Part shown: piece by piece, positions 1 to 9,941 of the stretch
Numbering within the stretch: the stretch's first letter is position 1
How the letters are laid out: each line of letters opens with the position of its first letter
Assembly (NCBI GenBank): GCA_902776195.1
Contig: CACYPF010000004.1
Location: forward strand, 62,001 to 126,000
From: an uncultured Prevotellaceae bacterium
Lineage (GTDB): Bacteria > Bacteroidota > Bacteroidia > Bacteroidales > Bacteroidaceae
Direction of reading: 5' to 3'
Length of the DNA stretch: 64,000 nucleotides
Notes under the pieces: model-generated
The model's input: only the letters and a program-made list of their open reading frames with translations
Told to the model about the DNA's origin: nothing
Database searches by the model: none
Program-made: the position numbers and the translations under genes

Positions 1-1556
1 AACCCAAGACTCCGTTCACTATGGGCAACCTCTCTTTGAGCTATGATGTTAACTCAATGAGTACATTAGGTCTGACAGCAGGTATCACGTCCTTCCGTGT
101 GAAGAACCACGGCTATAGCACCACCAATATGGGTGGCGGACTGTATGGCAACGGCTATTCCTATGGTACCACTACCGATATGAAGATGGGACGTACCTCC
201 TTCAACGGTAGCATCGACTACCAGCGGTTCTTCAACAAGGAGCGTACCAGCAGTTTGGCATTGACCTACCAGTTGACATATGCTCCTACCAATAATGAAA
301 TGGACAATAAGTTCGACCTCAGTAATACGACAGGTAGCTCGTGGCTGAACCTTACAGACCGCTTCTCCGACAATAAGGAGCGTACCACCGATCATATCTT
401 CCAAGCCGACTACACCACACCACTGAGCAGGAGCACCACCCTGAATGCCGGTCTCAAGTTCAGTCATCGTAAGGCGACCTCTGACGCGAAATACTATCTT
501 GCCGATGTCTATAGTGAGGACCTCAGCTCGGAGTATGACTATAAGAACAGCATCCTCGCAGGCTATGCCGAGTTTGTCAGCAAGTTTGGGAAATGGAGCG
601 GAAAGGCAGGACTCCGTTATGAACAAACCTGGCAGCGTGTGAACTACCACCTCGGTAACGGTGATGACTTCACGACAAAGTACGGCAACCTGGTACCCTC
701 GGCAAGTCTGTCTTACAGTTTCGCTCCTGCCACCAACCTCGGACTGACCTACAACATGCGCATCTCACGACCCGGTATCAGTTACCTGAATCCTTACGTG
801 GATCGTTCGAATCCCACGGCACTGACCTATGGTAATCCTGACTTAAATACCGAGAAGACCCACAGTGTGGGACTGGTGTTCAACACCTTCACCTCGAAAC
901 TGATGCTGAATGTCAACCTACGTCACAGTTTTACAGACAATGCCATCGAACAGTATTCTTTCTACGATGATGCCAACCTGTTGAACACAACCTACGACAA
1001 TACGGGAAAGAACCATGTCAGCAGTCTGAATGTCTATGTCCAGTGGATGCTGCATAAGAATACCAGACTATTCCTTAACGGTGGCGTAGACTATAGCGAC
1101 ATGCGTTCCAAGGCGCTCGACCTGAAGAATAACGGATGGCATGCCAATGCGATGGTGGGACTCCAGCAGACACTGCCTGCCGATATCAAACTCGGTGCCT
1201 ACCTCATCACTTCCACCAAGCGGTATACCCTGCAGGGATGGAGCACGGGTTTCAACATTCTGACCGCCAACCTCTCAAAGACCTTCCTCAACGACAAACT
1301 GACACTCACCTTGTCGGCAATGACGGGACTGGGTAACGGTGGCAAACTGAATATCGAGACCTACAGCCACGGCAAGGACTTCACCAATCACATGCAGATC
1401 AGAGTGCCGATGCAGAGTTTCTCTTTCAGCATCGCCTACAACTTCGGAAACACCAAGAAACAGTTCCGTCAGCACCAGAGCCGTGTGGAGAACGACTACA
1501 TCGAGCACCAGTCTCAGAGTGAGAGCATCAATAATGCCCAGATGGGACAGCAGTAA
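1..1556 (+). CDS. Outer-membrane beta-barrel protein, TonB-receptor-like (3' part only)
   Basis: This is the C-terminal part of a large outer-membrane barrel of the OMP_b-brl_3 / TonB-dependent-receptor-like type common in Bacteroidetes. The reading frame is open from the first bases of the window, so the N-terminus (signal peptide, carboxypeptidase-like regulatory domain, plug) lies outside. The visible part has alternating aromatic/polar strands with Asn/Asp/Gly turns. It contains the family-typical stretch SRPGISYLNPYVDRSNP followed by YGNPDLNTEK, and a terminal strand FSFSIAYNFGN. After that strand comes an unusual Gln/Ser/Glu-rich tail of about 40 residues (QFRQHQSRVEND onward), so the barrel does not end at the last strand. 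The substrate cannot be told. No partner gene such as susD follows; the next gene has its own promoter. Confidence 0.85.
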   Translation, partial: PKTPFTMGNLSLSYDVNSMSTLGLTAGITSFRVKNHGYSTTNMGGGLYGNGYSYGTTTDMKMGRTSFNGSIDYQRFFNKERTSSLALTYQLTYAPTNNEMDNKFDLSNTTGSSWLNLTDRFSDNKERTTDHIFQADYTTPLSRSTTLNAGLKFSHRKATSDAKYYLADVYSEDLSSEYDYKNSILAGYAEFVSKFGKWSGKAGLRYEQTWQRVNYHLGNGDDFTTKYGNLVPSASLSYSFAPATNLGLTYNMRISRPGISYLNPYVDRSNPTALTYGNPDLNTEKTHSVGLVFNTFTSKLMLNVNLRHSFTDNAIEQYSFYDDANLLNTTYDNTGKNHVSSLNVYVQWMLHKNTRLFLNGGVDYSDMRSKALDLKNNGWHANAMVGLQQTLPADIKLGAYLITSTKRYTLQGWSTGFNILTANLSKTFLNDKLTLTLSAMTGLGNGGKLNIETYSHGKDFTNHMQIRVPMQSFSFSIAYNFGNTKKQFRQHQSRVENDYIEHQSQSESINNAQMGQQ

Positions 1557-1619
1557 GAGTTGATGCGATGGGTTCTTGAGATTTTGTCCTTTTTCCTTTG
1601 ATATTTTACTGAAATGAAC

Positions 1620-1627
1620 TAATTTTG
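1620..1627 (+). promoter_or_regulatory. -7 promoter element for the SpoIIE-type phosphatase operon
   Basis: TAATTTTG matches the Bacteroidetes sigma-ABfr -7 consensus TAnnTTTG and lies 21 bases before the ATG at 1649. The TTG inside this element is the apparent start of the longest reading frame and is rejected as a start for that reason. Confidence 0.65.
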
Positions 1628-1648
1628 TACGCAAATGTGCTTTATAGG

Positions 1649-3165
1649 ATGAATAAAGAAAATATCAAAGCCTTTATTGGCAAATCAAAAAAAGGTATTG
1701 TGCTGATTGTTGCCGCTGCCCTCCTGTCGCAGTTGCTCAATATAGCACAATACGTTTATACTCGCAAAACCGTCAAAGAGCAAACTGAGAGAAAGACTAC
1801 CAACGACCTTCGGGAGATACAGCGTGTCGCAAACTTAAAGACAACGGTAGAGACCGCTGTACAGAATGCGATGGGCGACGTGTTAGCAAACATCAACGAG
1901 CCAGACAATTTCTATAGTATTGTAACACGTCTCGTCTCACGGAACCGCTATATAGTGGGTAGCACCGTTGCCATGACTCCTTGTTTCTATGCGCAGAAAG
2001 ACAGTCTTTTCGCTCCTTTCGCCTATCCCGAAGCAGGAAGTAGTCAGCCCGTTACCAAATTGTTACCTTACGACTACACCAAGCTGGACTGGTATGCCAT
2101 TCCCTTCAAGAAAGACTCCGCCATGTGGAGTGAGCCTTATACCGATGTCGGAGGTTCAGACTTGGTGGTACACACCTATAGTCAACCTATCCATAACAGC
2201 AATGGTACCGTGATAGGTATCCTCACCGCTGATGTTCACTTCGATCAATTGGCAGACAAGAAAGCCCCTGTATACGATGCCGTCGACCGTGTCAACATCT
2301 ATGGTTTTATCCTTCAGTTGCTGGGGTTGATACTTATCGCATGGATTGTATGGCGGTATTTCGACAAGCTCCGTCAAATGAACAAGTTGGTCATGGAGAT
2401 GGAACTGATAGACAAAGAGCTCCAGATTGCAGGTGACATACAGAATGCCATGCTGCCAAACATATCATCAGAAGATAATGCCGGTCATCATTTGGATATG
2501 CAGGTGAAGATCATGCAAGCCCCTGAAGTGAGTGCAGACTTCTATGATTACCTTTATGTGGGTTCTCAGATGGTATTCTGTATTGGTGACGTTCCAGGCA
2601 ACAATGTGAAAGCTTCGCTGATGATGGCTGTCACACGCAGTGCCTTTCATACGGCAGTATCAATGAACAGCGAGTCGCAAGATATCTCACCTGCAGTCAT
2701 CGTGACGGCAATGAACAAAGCACTGAATTCCATCAGCCATAATGAAATGTTCGCCACCCTCTTCGTGGGTGTCCTCCATATCGAGGATGGTCGTATGACC
2801 TACTGTTGTGCAGGTAATCCGGCACCAGTAGTAATTGACTCCTCGGCAAGTACCAGTCTGCTGAATGTGATTCCCAACATACCAGTAGGTGTCATAGCCG
2901 ATTTCGCATTCGAAGAACAACAATTCACACTACAAGAAGGCTCCACCTTGTTTCTTTATAACGACGGTCTCTACGAGACAATAAATAATAAAAAGGAGGC
3001 ATATGGACGGAAGCGCATGCTGACACGCCTTGAGAGTCTGATACGTACAGGGTGCGGTACAGAGAAACTACTCGCCAAGATGGCAGAGACCTTAGAAAAC
3101 TATCGGGGTTCAGAGCCACAGACTGATGACGTGACGATGATGGTCATAAAAATGACTCCTGCGAA

Positions 3166-3169
<4 letters not shown>
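1649..3169 (+). CDS. Membrane sensor with PP2C/SpoIIE-type serine phosphatase domain
   Basis: Predicted sensor phosphatase of 506 residues. The N-terminus has one membrane helix (about residues 12-32), then an extracytoplasmic cache-like sensor region (about 35-210), a second helix (GFILQLLGLILIAWIVW), a short coiled linker (MELIDKELQIAGDIQNAMLP) and a C-terminal SpoIIE/PPM phosphatase domain. Metal-binding PPM motifs are recognisable but slightly divergent: SADFYDY where GGDFYD is usual, IGDVPGNNVKASL where GDVSGKGVPAAL is usual, LYNDGLYE, and terminal TDDVTMMVIK. The ATG at 1649 is chosen because an in-frame TTG upstream lies in the promoter. The stop overlaps the start of the kinase gene (ATGA), so the phosphatase, kinase and regulator are probably translated in a coupled way. 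Such proteins usually dephosphorylate anti-sigma antagonists or output signals; the target here is unknown. Confidence 0.85.
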
Positions 3170-4214
<1,045 letters not shown>

Positions 4215-4218
<4 letters not shown>

Positions 4219-4934
4219 ACCCTATTACCTGTATCATCGTCGATGACGAGCCCCTTGCCGTCAAGTTGCTGGAGTCATTTGTGCAGAAGACACCCCAGCT
4301 GCAGCTGGAGCACTCCTTTACTGACTCTGTAGAGGCTTTCGCATGGCTGAAAGACCATCCTGTGAGCCTCGCCTTCATGGATATCCAGATGCCCGACCTC
4401 AACGGAATGGAACTCTCCCGTATGCTGCCGGAAGATACGAAGGTGATTTTCACGACTGCCTTCAAGGAATATGCTTTCGAGAGCTATGAGGTGAGTGCGG
4501 TAGACTTCCTGCTGAAGCCCATCCGATACAATAAGTTCATCGCTGCCGTTGAGAAAGTGGAGCGATTGATTGGCTTAGAGTCGAAAGCTGAGAGTGCGGA
4601 AACTGTCCAGAAGAAGACGATGTTTATCCGTGTGGACGGTGAGCTCAGACAGGTGAACTTCGACCATATTCTTTATGTGGAGGGTATGAAGGACTACGTG
4701 CGCTTCCATGTGGAGGGAGAGCCACGGCCACTGACAACCCACATGACCATGAAGGCAGTGGAGGATACCCTGCCCACAGATACCTTTATGCGCATCAACC
4801 GCTCATATATTGTACGACTGGACAAGATACGAACGGTTGACCGTAACCTTTGCGTCTATATCGGTGACGAGATTATCCGTGTCACCGATGCCTACCGTGA
4901 GGCTTTTGAAAATTACTGCTCGGGAAACTGCTGA
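4215..4934 (+). CDS. LytTR-family response regulator
   Basis: Response regulator of 239 residues. The receiver domain (about 1-120) has the acidic pair in VDDEPLA, the phospho-acceptor Asp in LAFMDIQMPDLNGME, the Thr in IFTTAFKEYA and the Lys in LLKPIR. A C-terminal LytTR DNA-binding domain (about 135-239) has the typical MKDYVRFHV and FMRINRSYIVRLDKI stretches. It starts within the stop of the kinase gene, so the pair is a standard LytS/LytTR two-component system. Its targets are not visible here. The last 22 bases overlap the 3' end of the convergent mscS gene. Confidence 0.95.
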
Positions 4935-6025
4935 TAGATACGGAGTCCGAAGACGGGTGCCTCGGCATAGGCATACTCCATGATTTCGGAGATGGCATGC
5001 TCGTATGGGATTGCCGCCTGGTCCTTTAGCCAGAAGACAAACTCCACGGGAAGTCCTGTCGGGGTGGCATCCAGCTGATGCACCAGGATGGGTTTGTCGC
5101 TGAGTACATTTTCCTGCTGGGCAAGCCATTGTTCCATGTGCTCCCGGTAACGGGTCAGGTTGGGAACACCCTCCTCGTCAAGTGTCAGTGACCGGAAATC
5201 AAAGAACACCTTCCTTGCCGCCTTGCGACCCGTGTTTTCCGTCATGCCTTTCCAGTTCTGGAACGAGCCGTCAACCAGTGTCTGTGGAGTGACGGTGATG
5301 ATGGTATTGTCGAAGTTACGTACCTTCACCGTTGTCAGCGTGATCTCCTCCACGATACCGTCAGCACCTGCTGAGGGAACAGTGATACGGTCACCGATGG
5401 TCACCATGTCATTAGAGGTCAGGCGGATGCCCGCCACCAATCCTTTGATAGTGTCCTGAAAGGCGAGCATGAGAATAGCGGAGGCAGCACCCAGTCCTGC
5501 CAGCAGTGTCGATGGGTCTTTTTTGACCGCAATGGCAACGACGATGATCAGTGCCACGAATACCATGACGATTTTCAACACGCCACAGAAGGTATAGAGG
5601 TATTGTTTCTTGGAGGTACGCCGACCGTCATCCAACTGTTTTAGCGAGTCTATCATCGCAAAGATGGAGCGGACACCCATCACGATGATATAGATGGCGG
5701 TAAGTCGTGCCAGCACTTCGTGAACCGTAGGATGATCATAGAACACTGACGGCAGTACCAGCCAGATGACAATAGCCGGTACAATCTGCGAGGCAGACCG
5801 CAGTACCCGCTCGTTGAACACCACGTCATCCCATTTCGACTCTGTCTTGGCGGTAATTTTCAGGACAAGGGGAATGAAACGGCGTGACAACCAGCCGGCA
5901 AAAGCTGCCAAAAGAATAGCGACAACCACTAATACGATATGACATATAACAGGAATGCTGTCAGCAGACAGTCCTATCTGGGCGAGCAACTGCTCTACAT
6001 ATAACTGGATAGTATTCATCATCAT
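4913..6025 (-). CDS. Mechanosensitive ion channel, MscS family
   Basis: Small-conductance mechanosensitive channel protein of 370 residues. Hydrophobic helices lie in the first half (about 22-45, 75-100, 105-125, 140-165), and the pore-lining helix is around LLAGLGAASAILMLAFQDTIKGLVAGI. The MscS beta domain follows (DMVTIGDRITV, GIVEEITLTTVKVRNFDNTIITV PQ), then a C-terminal alpha/beta domain ending in RIYQQFPEQ. It acts in the inner membrane as an osmotic safety valve. The start ATG overlaps the dacB stop, so both form one operon with the carboxypeptidase first. The 3' end overlaps the opposite-strand regulator gene by 22 bases. Confidence 0.93.
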   Translation of the reverse strand: MMMNTIQLYVEQLLAQIGLSADSIPVICHIVLVVVAILLAAFAGWLSRRFIPLVLKITAKTESKWDDVVFNERVLRSASQIVPAIVIWLVLPSVFYDHPTVHEVLARLTAIYIIVMGVRSIFAMIDSLKQLDDGRRTSKKQYLYTFCGVLKIVMVFVALIIVVAIAVKKDPSTLLAGLGAASAILMLAFQDTIKGLVAGIRLTSNDMVTIGDRITVPSAGADGIVEEITLTTVKVRNFDNTIITVTPQTLVDGSFQNWKGMTENTGRKAARKVFFDFRSLTLDEEGVPNLTRYREHMEQWLAQQENVLSDKPILVHQLDATPTGLPVEFVFWLKDQAAIPYEHAISEIMEYAYAEAPVFGLRIYQQFPEQ

Positions 6026-7239
6026 AGTTCACAAAGGGCATTGCAGACACGGTCTTGGAAGTTTCTTCCCGTTTCCGAATTCATGATGCCCTGGTTAATC
6101 ATGGAGAAACAAAGCTGGTGACCATTTGCCGCAGTGCAGTAGCCAGCCAGTGCCGAGACACCTGTCACCGTCCCTGTCTTTGCCTTCACATTTCCTTCGG
6201 CTGCAGTACCTTTCATACGAGTTTTCAGCGTACCGTCCCATCCCGCTATGGGCAGCGAAGGCAGCAGATGCTCGTAAATGTTCTTGTTGCGATAGGCATA
6301 GCGTAGCAATCGTGTCTCCAACTCAGGAGTCACATAATTATACAAGGAGAGACCACTGCCGTCGGCTATACGATAGGGATTCTTGCCATTCCCCACCTTC
6401 TGGATGAGTTGCTTGATGACACTGGCGGCATCCTTCGCCTTGGCAGAACGGCGACCAGTCGAACTGGCAATCTGGTAGAACATCGCCTCGGCATAGAAGT
6501 TATCGCTCATCTTCATCATCCGCTGCAGGATCTGGTCCATGGTATGGAAACGACTGCAAAGGATTCGTGCCTCACTGGGAAGACTTCCCTCGGAGAGTCG
6601 GATGTCAAGGACAATGCCCTCGTTGGAAAGTTCCTTGACGAAACGCTCTAGAAAGTCAATGTCACGACCGAGGGAGAGCGGTGATATCTTCGGGTTGTCA
6701 TCGTCCCAGCACCATCCCTCACCAAACAGGTCCCCATCCTTCATGGTGCGGTCGGCGACGATACGCCCCCGGATGGTGTCGACTCCCATTTGCTGGACGC
6801 TCTCGACGAAAGCGCGCATATCATCACTATTGAAGGCTGGGTCAAAACCACCCACACAGTAGAGGTCGCCATAAAGGGTACTGTCTTGTACCTCACCGGT
6901 ATAGTAAAGTTTTGTGAGGAACTGATGGGAGCCCCCTAAACGGTCAAGAGCCGCAACGGCGGTGACGACCTTCATCGTGGAGGCTGGGCGCAATGCCTGT
7001 CGTTCGTTCACCTTATATAATACAGAATCTGCTGTCAGGTCATAAACCATCATACCGACTATAGAGGTCTCAAAAATCCTTGACTGCAGCAGAGAGTCAA
7101 GACGATACTGGATATTCTGTGGCCAAGGCAATGCCACGTCTATGGTATCACCGTCAGCCGTTACCTGCTGCACTGTCTGAGCATTCAGACAGACAGGGAT
7201 TAGCAACAATAAAAGGGAAAAAATCTTCAGTCTTTTCAT
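6022..7239 (-). CDS. dacB: D-alanyl-D-alanine carboxypeptidase/endopeptidase (PBP4 family)
   Basis: Class C low-molecular-weight penicillin-binding protein of 405 residues that trims or cleaves peptidoglycan peptide cross-links in the periplasm. A signal peptide (MKRLKIFSLLLLLIPVCLNA) is followed by the three active-site motifs: SxxK in RPASTMKVV, SxN in KMSDNFYAEA and KTG in VKAKTGTVTG. The protein is shorter than E. coli PBP4 but has the usual length for Bacteroidetes. The ATG at 7239 is chosen because the longer frame begins at a TTG inside the -7 promoter element at 7249-7256. It is transcribed divergently from nadB across a 7-bp repeat array and is translationally coupled to mscS. Confidence 0.93.
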   Translation of the reverse strand: MKRLKIFSLLLLLIPVCLNAQTVQQVTADGDTIDVALPWPQNIQYRLDSLLQSRIFETSIVGMMVYDLTADSVLYKVNERQALRPASTMKVVTAVAALDRLGGSHQFLTKLYYTGEVQDSTLYGDLYCVGGFDPAFNSDDMRAFVESVQQMGVDTIRGRIVADRTMKDGDLFGEGWCWDDDNPKISPLSLGRDIDFLERFVKELSNEGIVLDIRLSEGSLPSEARILCSRFHTMDQILQRMMKMSDNFYAEAMFYQIASSTGRRSAKAKDAASVIKQLIQKVGNGKNPYRIADGSGLSLYNYVTPELETRLLRYAYRNKNIYEHLLPSLPIAGWDGTLKTRMKGTAAEGNVKAKTGTVTGVSALAGYCTAANGHQLCFSMINQGIMNSETGRNFQDRVCNALCEL

Positions 7240-7248
7240 ATTTACATG

Positions 7249-7256
7249 CAAAGATA
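7249..7256 (-). promoter_or_regulatory. -7 promoter element for dacB-mscS
   Basis: On the minus strand this reads TATCTTTG, matching TAnnTTTG, 9 bases before the dacB ATG. The region expected to carry the -33 element falls inside the adjoining heptamer array. Confidence 0.6.
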
Positions 7257-7261
7257 CAAAA

Positions 7262-7294
7262 AATTAGGAATTAGGAATTAGGAATTAGGAATTA
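7262..7294. repeat. Heptanucleotide tandem repeat between divergent promoters
   Basis: AATTAGG is repeated four times in perfect tandem plus a partial AATTA. The array fills the space between the -7 elements of dacB (7249-7256) and nadB (7300-7307), so it occupies the -33 region of both. Changes in copy number would alter the upstream sequence of two promoters at once. Confidence 0.9.
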
Positions 7295-7299
7295 TTTCG

Positions 7300-7307
7300 T
7301 AACTTTG
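7300..7307 (+). promoter_or_regulatory. -7 promoter element for the nadB-gcv operon
   Basis: TAACTTTG matches the Bacteroidetes -7 consensus and lies 20 bases before the nadB ATG at 7328. Confidence 0.65.
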
Positions 7308-7327
7308 CAACATAATTTACTACGACA

Positions 7328-8917
7328 ATGGTTTACAAATACGATTTTCTGGTTATAGGTGCTGGCGTGGCAGGAATGAGCTACGCCCTGAAGATAGCCC
7401 GTGCCAACAAAGGCAAAGTGTGTATGATCTGCAAGACATCGCTGGACGAGGCGAACACGTCTTTCGCACAGGGTGGTGTGGCAAGTGTCACGAATCTGAA
7501 GCTGGACACCTTCGATAAGCATATCGCTGACACCATCATCGCCGGCGATTATATCTCAGACCGCAAGGCGGTGGAGCAGGTGGTACGCAATGCCCCCAGC
7601 CAGATAGAGGAGTTGGTGAAATGGGGTGTTAACTTCGACAAGAAGGAAGACGGGCAGTTCGACCTGCACCGGGAGGGCGGTCACTCTGAGTTCCGCATCC
7701 TCCACCATGCCGATGACACTGGTGCGGAGATTCAGCGCGGACTGATGGAGGCTGTGCGTAACAACCCCAATATTGATGTCAAGGAGAACCATTTCGCCGT
7801 TGAGATTATCACCCAGCACCATCTGGGTGTCCGTGTGACCCGCCGCTCACCACATATCCAGTGCTATGGTGCCTATGTGCTGAATCCTAAGACGGAGAAG
7901 GTAGACACTTATCTTGCCAAGGTGACAGTGATGTGTACGGGTGGCTGTGGAGCCGTCTATCTGACCACCTCCAATCCTGTCATTGCCACCGGTGACGGTA
8001 TCGCTATGGTATACCGTGCCAAGGGTACTGTTGCCGACATGGAGTTCGTGCAGTTCCATCCTACCGTACTGCATAACCCCAACGAGACACATCCCGCCTA
8101 CCTCATTACGGAGGCGATGCGCGGCTATGGTGGTATCCTGAAACTGCCCAATGGGGAGACCTTCATGGAGAAATATGACGAGCGTCTGTCATTGGCACCC
8201 CGAGATATTGTGGCACGTGCCATTGATAAGGAGATGAAGATTCATGGTATCGACCATGTCTGCCTTGACGTGACACACAAGCCCGCTGAGGAGACCCGCC
8301 ATCACTTCCCCAATATCTACCAGAAATGTCTGTCGATGGGTATTGACATCACAACCGACTATATCCCCGTCCGCCCTGCTGCCCATTATATGTGCGGCGG
8401 TATCAAGGTCGACTTGAACGGACAGTCGAGCATCGAGCGGCTCTATGCCCTCGGAGAGTGCTCATGCACGGGACTGCATGGTGGCAACCGCCTTGCCTCC
8501 AACTCCCTCATCGAGGCGGTGGTCTATGCTGATGCTGCCGCCAAGCACTCGTTGCAGCATGTGGACGAGTACGACTTCAATCTTGACGTGCCCAAGTGGA
8601 ATGACGAGGGTACGATGACCAACGAGGAGAAGGTGCTCATCACACAGTCTGTCAAGGAGGTGACACAGATCATGTCCAACTACGTGGGTATCGTCCGCAG
8701 CGACTTACGACTGCACCGTGCATGGGACCGTCTCGACATGCTCTATGAGGAGACGGAGCGCCTCTTCAAACGTGTGAAGGCAAGCCGTGACATCTGCGAG
8801 CTCCGTAACATGATCAATGTCGGCTATCTTATCACACGCTGGGCATTGGAGCGTAAGGAGTGCCGCGGGCTGCACTTCACGACCGACTACCCCCTGCATG
8901 CTTACGATAAAAAATAA
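7328..8917 (+). CDS. nadB: L-aspartate oxidase
   Basis: FAD enzyme of 529 residues that oxidises L-aspartate to iminoaspartate, the first step of de novo NAD synthesis. Visible features are the dinucleotide-binding motif GAGVAGMSYALK at the N-terminus, the TSFAQGGVA motif, HREGGHSEFRILH and DTGAEI in the substrate region, EFVQFHPT, the capping RDIVARAI, and GLHGGNRLASNSLIEA near the second FAD contact. The C-terminal helical domain has the NadB pattern rather than that of SdhA/FrdA. nadA and nadC are not in the window. It is the first gene of a run (lplA, gcvT, gcvH, gcvPA, gcvPB, lpdA) with short gaps, so it seems to lead a mixed NAD/glycine-cleavage operon. Confidence 0.95.
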   Translation: MVYKYDFLVIGAGVAGMSYALKIARANKGKVCMICKTSLDEANTSFAQGGVASVTNLKLDTFDKHIADTIIAGDYISDRKAVEQVVRNAPSQIEELVKWGVNFDKKEDGQFDLHREGGHSEFRILHHADDTGAEIQRGLMEAVRNNPNIDVKENHFAVEIITQHHLGVRVTRRSPHIQCYGAYVLNPKTEKVDTYLAKVTVMCTGGCGAVYLTTSNPVIATGDGIAMVYRAKGTVADMEFVQFHPTVLHNPNETHPAYLITEAMRGYGGILKLPNGETFMEKYDERLSLAPRDIVARAIDKEMKIHGIDHVCLDVTHKPAEETRHHFPNIYQKCLSMGIDITTDYIPVRPAAHYMCGGIKVDLNGQSSIERLYALGECSCTGLHGGNRLASNSLIEAVVYADAAAKHSLQHVDEYDFNLDVPKWNDEGTMTNEEKVLITQSVKEVTQIMSNYVGIVRSDLRLHRAWDRLDMLYEETERLFKRVKASRDICELRNMINVGYLITRWALERKECRGLHFTTDYPLHAYDKK

Positions 8918-8927
8918 GTCATTTATC

Positions 8928-9899
8928 ATGTTGCATATCGCACTGCCTGACAAACAAGTGAGACGACTCTCTTTCTACCTTGCCATGGAGGAATACGTGG
9001 CAAGACATGTGGAGGCGGAGGACTGTTTCTTCATGTGGCAGGTGGAGCCGAGTGTCATCTTCGGGCGCAACCAGCTGATAGAGAATGAGGTGAACCTCGA
9101 CTTCTGCCGCCGGCACCACATCCGGATGTACCGGCGGAAGAGCGGTGGGGGATGTGTGTATGCGGACATGAACAACGTGATGTTCTCGTATGTCACCAGT
9201 GAGGAGCAGGTGGGCTTCACCTTCAACAGATATATTAACATGGTGGTGATGACACTCCATAAACTGGGTGTCGATGCCTCGCCATCCGGTCGTAACGACG
9301 TGATGATCGGCAACCGTAAGGTGTCGGGCAACGCCTTCTACAAGATCCCCGGACATAGTATCGTACACGGGACGATGCTCTACGACACGGATATGCTCAA
9401 TATGGCAGGGGCACTCACGCCACCTACGGAGAAACTGCTCTCAAAGGGGGTACAAAGCATCCACCAGCATATCGACGTGCTGAAGAATCATATCAACTTG
9501 GGACTGGGGGAGTTCATGGAGTTTGTACTCAAAGAACTCTGTCACGACGAGCTGACATTGACACAGGATGATATCCGGCAGATAGAGCTGCTGGAACAGG
9601 AATACCTCTCCGACGAGTTTATCTATGGCAAGAATCCCCGCTATACCATCATCAAGAAACGCCGCATAGAAGGCGTGGGTGAGTTTGAGGCACGCATAGA
9701 AGTGAAGAACGGCATCATCAAGAGTGTGAACCTCATGGGCGACTTCTTCCTTGTGGGAGACCTCGATAACGGTCTGCTCAAGAAACTGAGGAACGTACCG
9801 TTGGAGGCTGGTGCATTAAACCATATCCTACCTGACCGCATTGACGACATCATACTGAACCTGATGAAAACAGACTTCATCGACCTCCTTACCACTTGA
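8928..9899 (+). CDS. lplA: Lipoate--protein ligase A
   Basis: Enzyme of 323 residues that activates lipoate with ATP and attaches it to lipoyl domains. The LplA/BirA fold is seen in FMWQVEPSVIFGRNQ, the lipoate-binding RRKSGGGCVYADMNN and NDVMIGNRKVSGNAFY (catalytic Lys region), with a C-terminal accessory domain (RIEGVGEFEARIEVKNG). The ATG at 8928 gives the normal N-terminus MLHIALPD; the longer frame runs back into nadB in another frame and is not credible. It sits between nadB and gcvT, so it most likely charges the GcvH encoded just downstream. Confidence 0.92.
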   Translation: MLHIALPDKQVRRLSFYLAMEEYVARHVEAEDCFFMWQVEPSVIFGRNQLIENEVNLDFCRRHHIRMYRRKSGGGCVYADMNNVMFSYVTSEEQVGFTFNRYINMVVMTLHKLGVDASPSGRNDVMIGNRKVSGNAFYKIPGHSIVHGTMLYDTDMLNMAGALTPPTEKLLSKGVQSIHQHIDVLKNHINLGLGEFMEFVLKELCHDELTLTQDDIRQIELLEQEYLSDEFIYGKNPRYTIIKKRRIEGVGEFEARIEVKNGIIKSVNLMGDFFLVGDLDNGLLKKLRNVPLEAGALNHILPDRIDDIILNLMKTDFIDLLTT

Positions 9900-9902
9900 C
9901 AC

Positions 9903-9935
9903 ACCTAACAAACCTTCTAGAAACCTAACAAACCT
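9903..9935 (+). repeat. Pair of 13-bp direct repeats upstream of gcvT
   Basis: ACCTAACAAACCT occurs at 9903-9915 and again at 9923-9935, exactly 20 bases apart, in the short lplA-gcvT gap. The function is unknown. No glycine-riboswitch fold is apparent in this 42-base gap, which is too short to hold one. Confidence 0.6.
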
Positions 9936-9941
9936 ATAAAT

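Noticed and set aside
7328-8917. Succinate dehydrogenase/fumarate reductase flavoprotein
   Set aside because: The length, the SFAQGGVA and REGGHSEFRILH motifs and the absence of SdhB/SdhC neighbours fit L-aspartate oxidase.
8817-8927. N-terminal extension of LplA inside nadB
   Set aside because: The stretch overlaps nadB codons out of frame; the conserved LplA N-terminus begins at 8928.
9900-9941. Glycine riboswitch before gcvT
   Set aside because: The gap is only 42 bases and holds a 13-bp direct repeat; there is no room for a glycine aptamer. None was recognised before nadB either.
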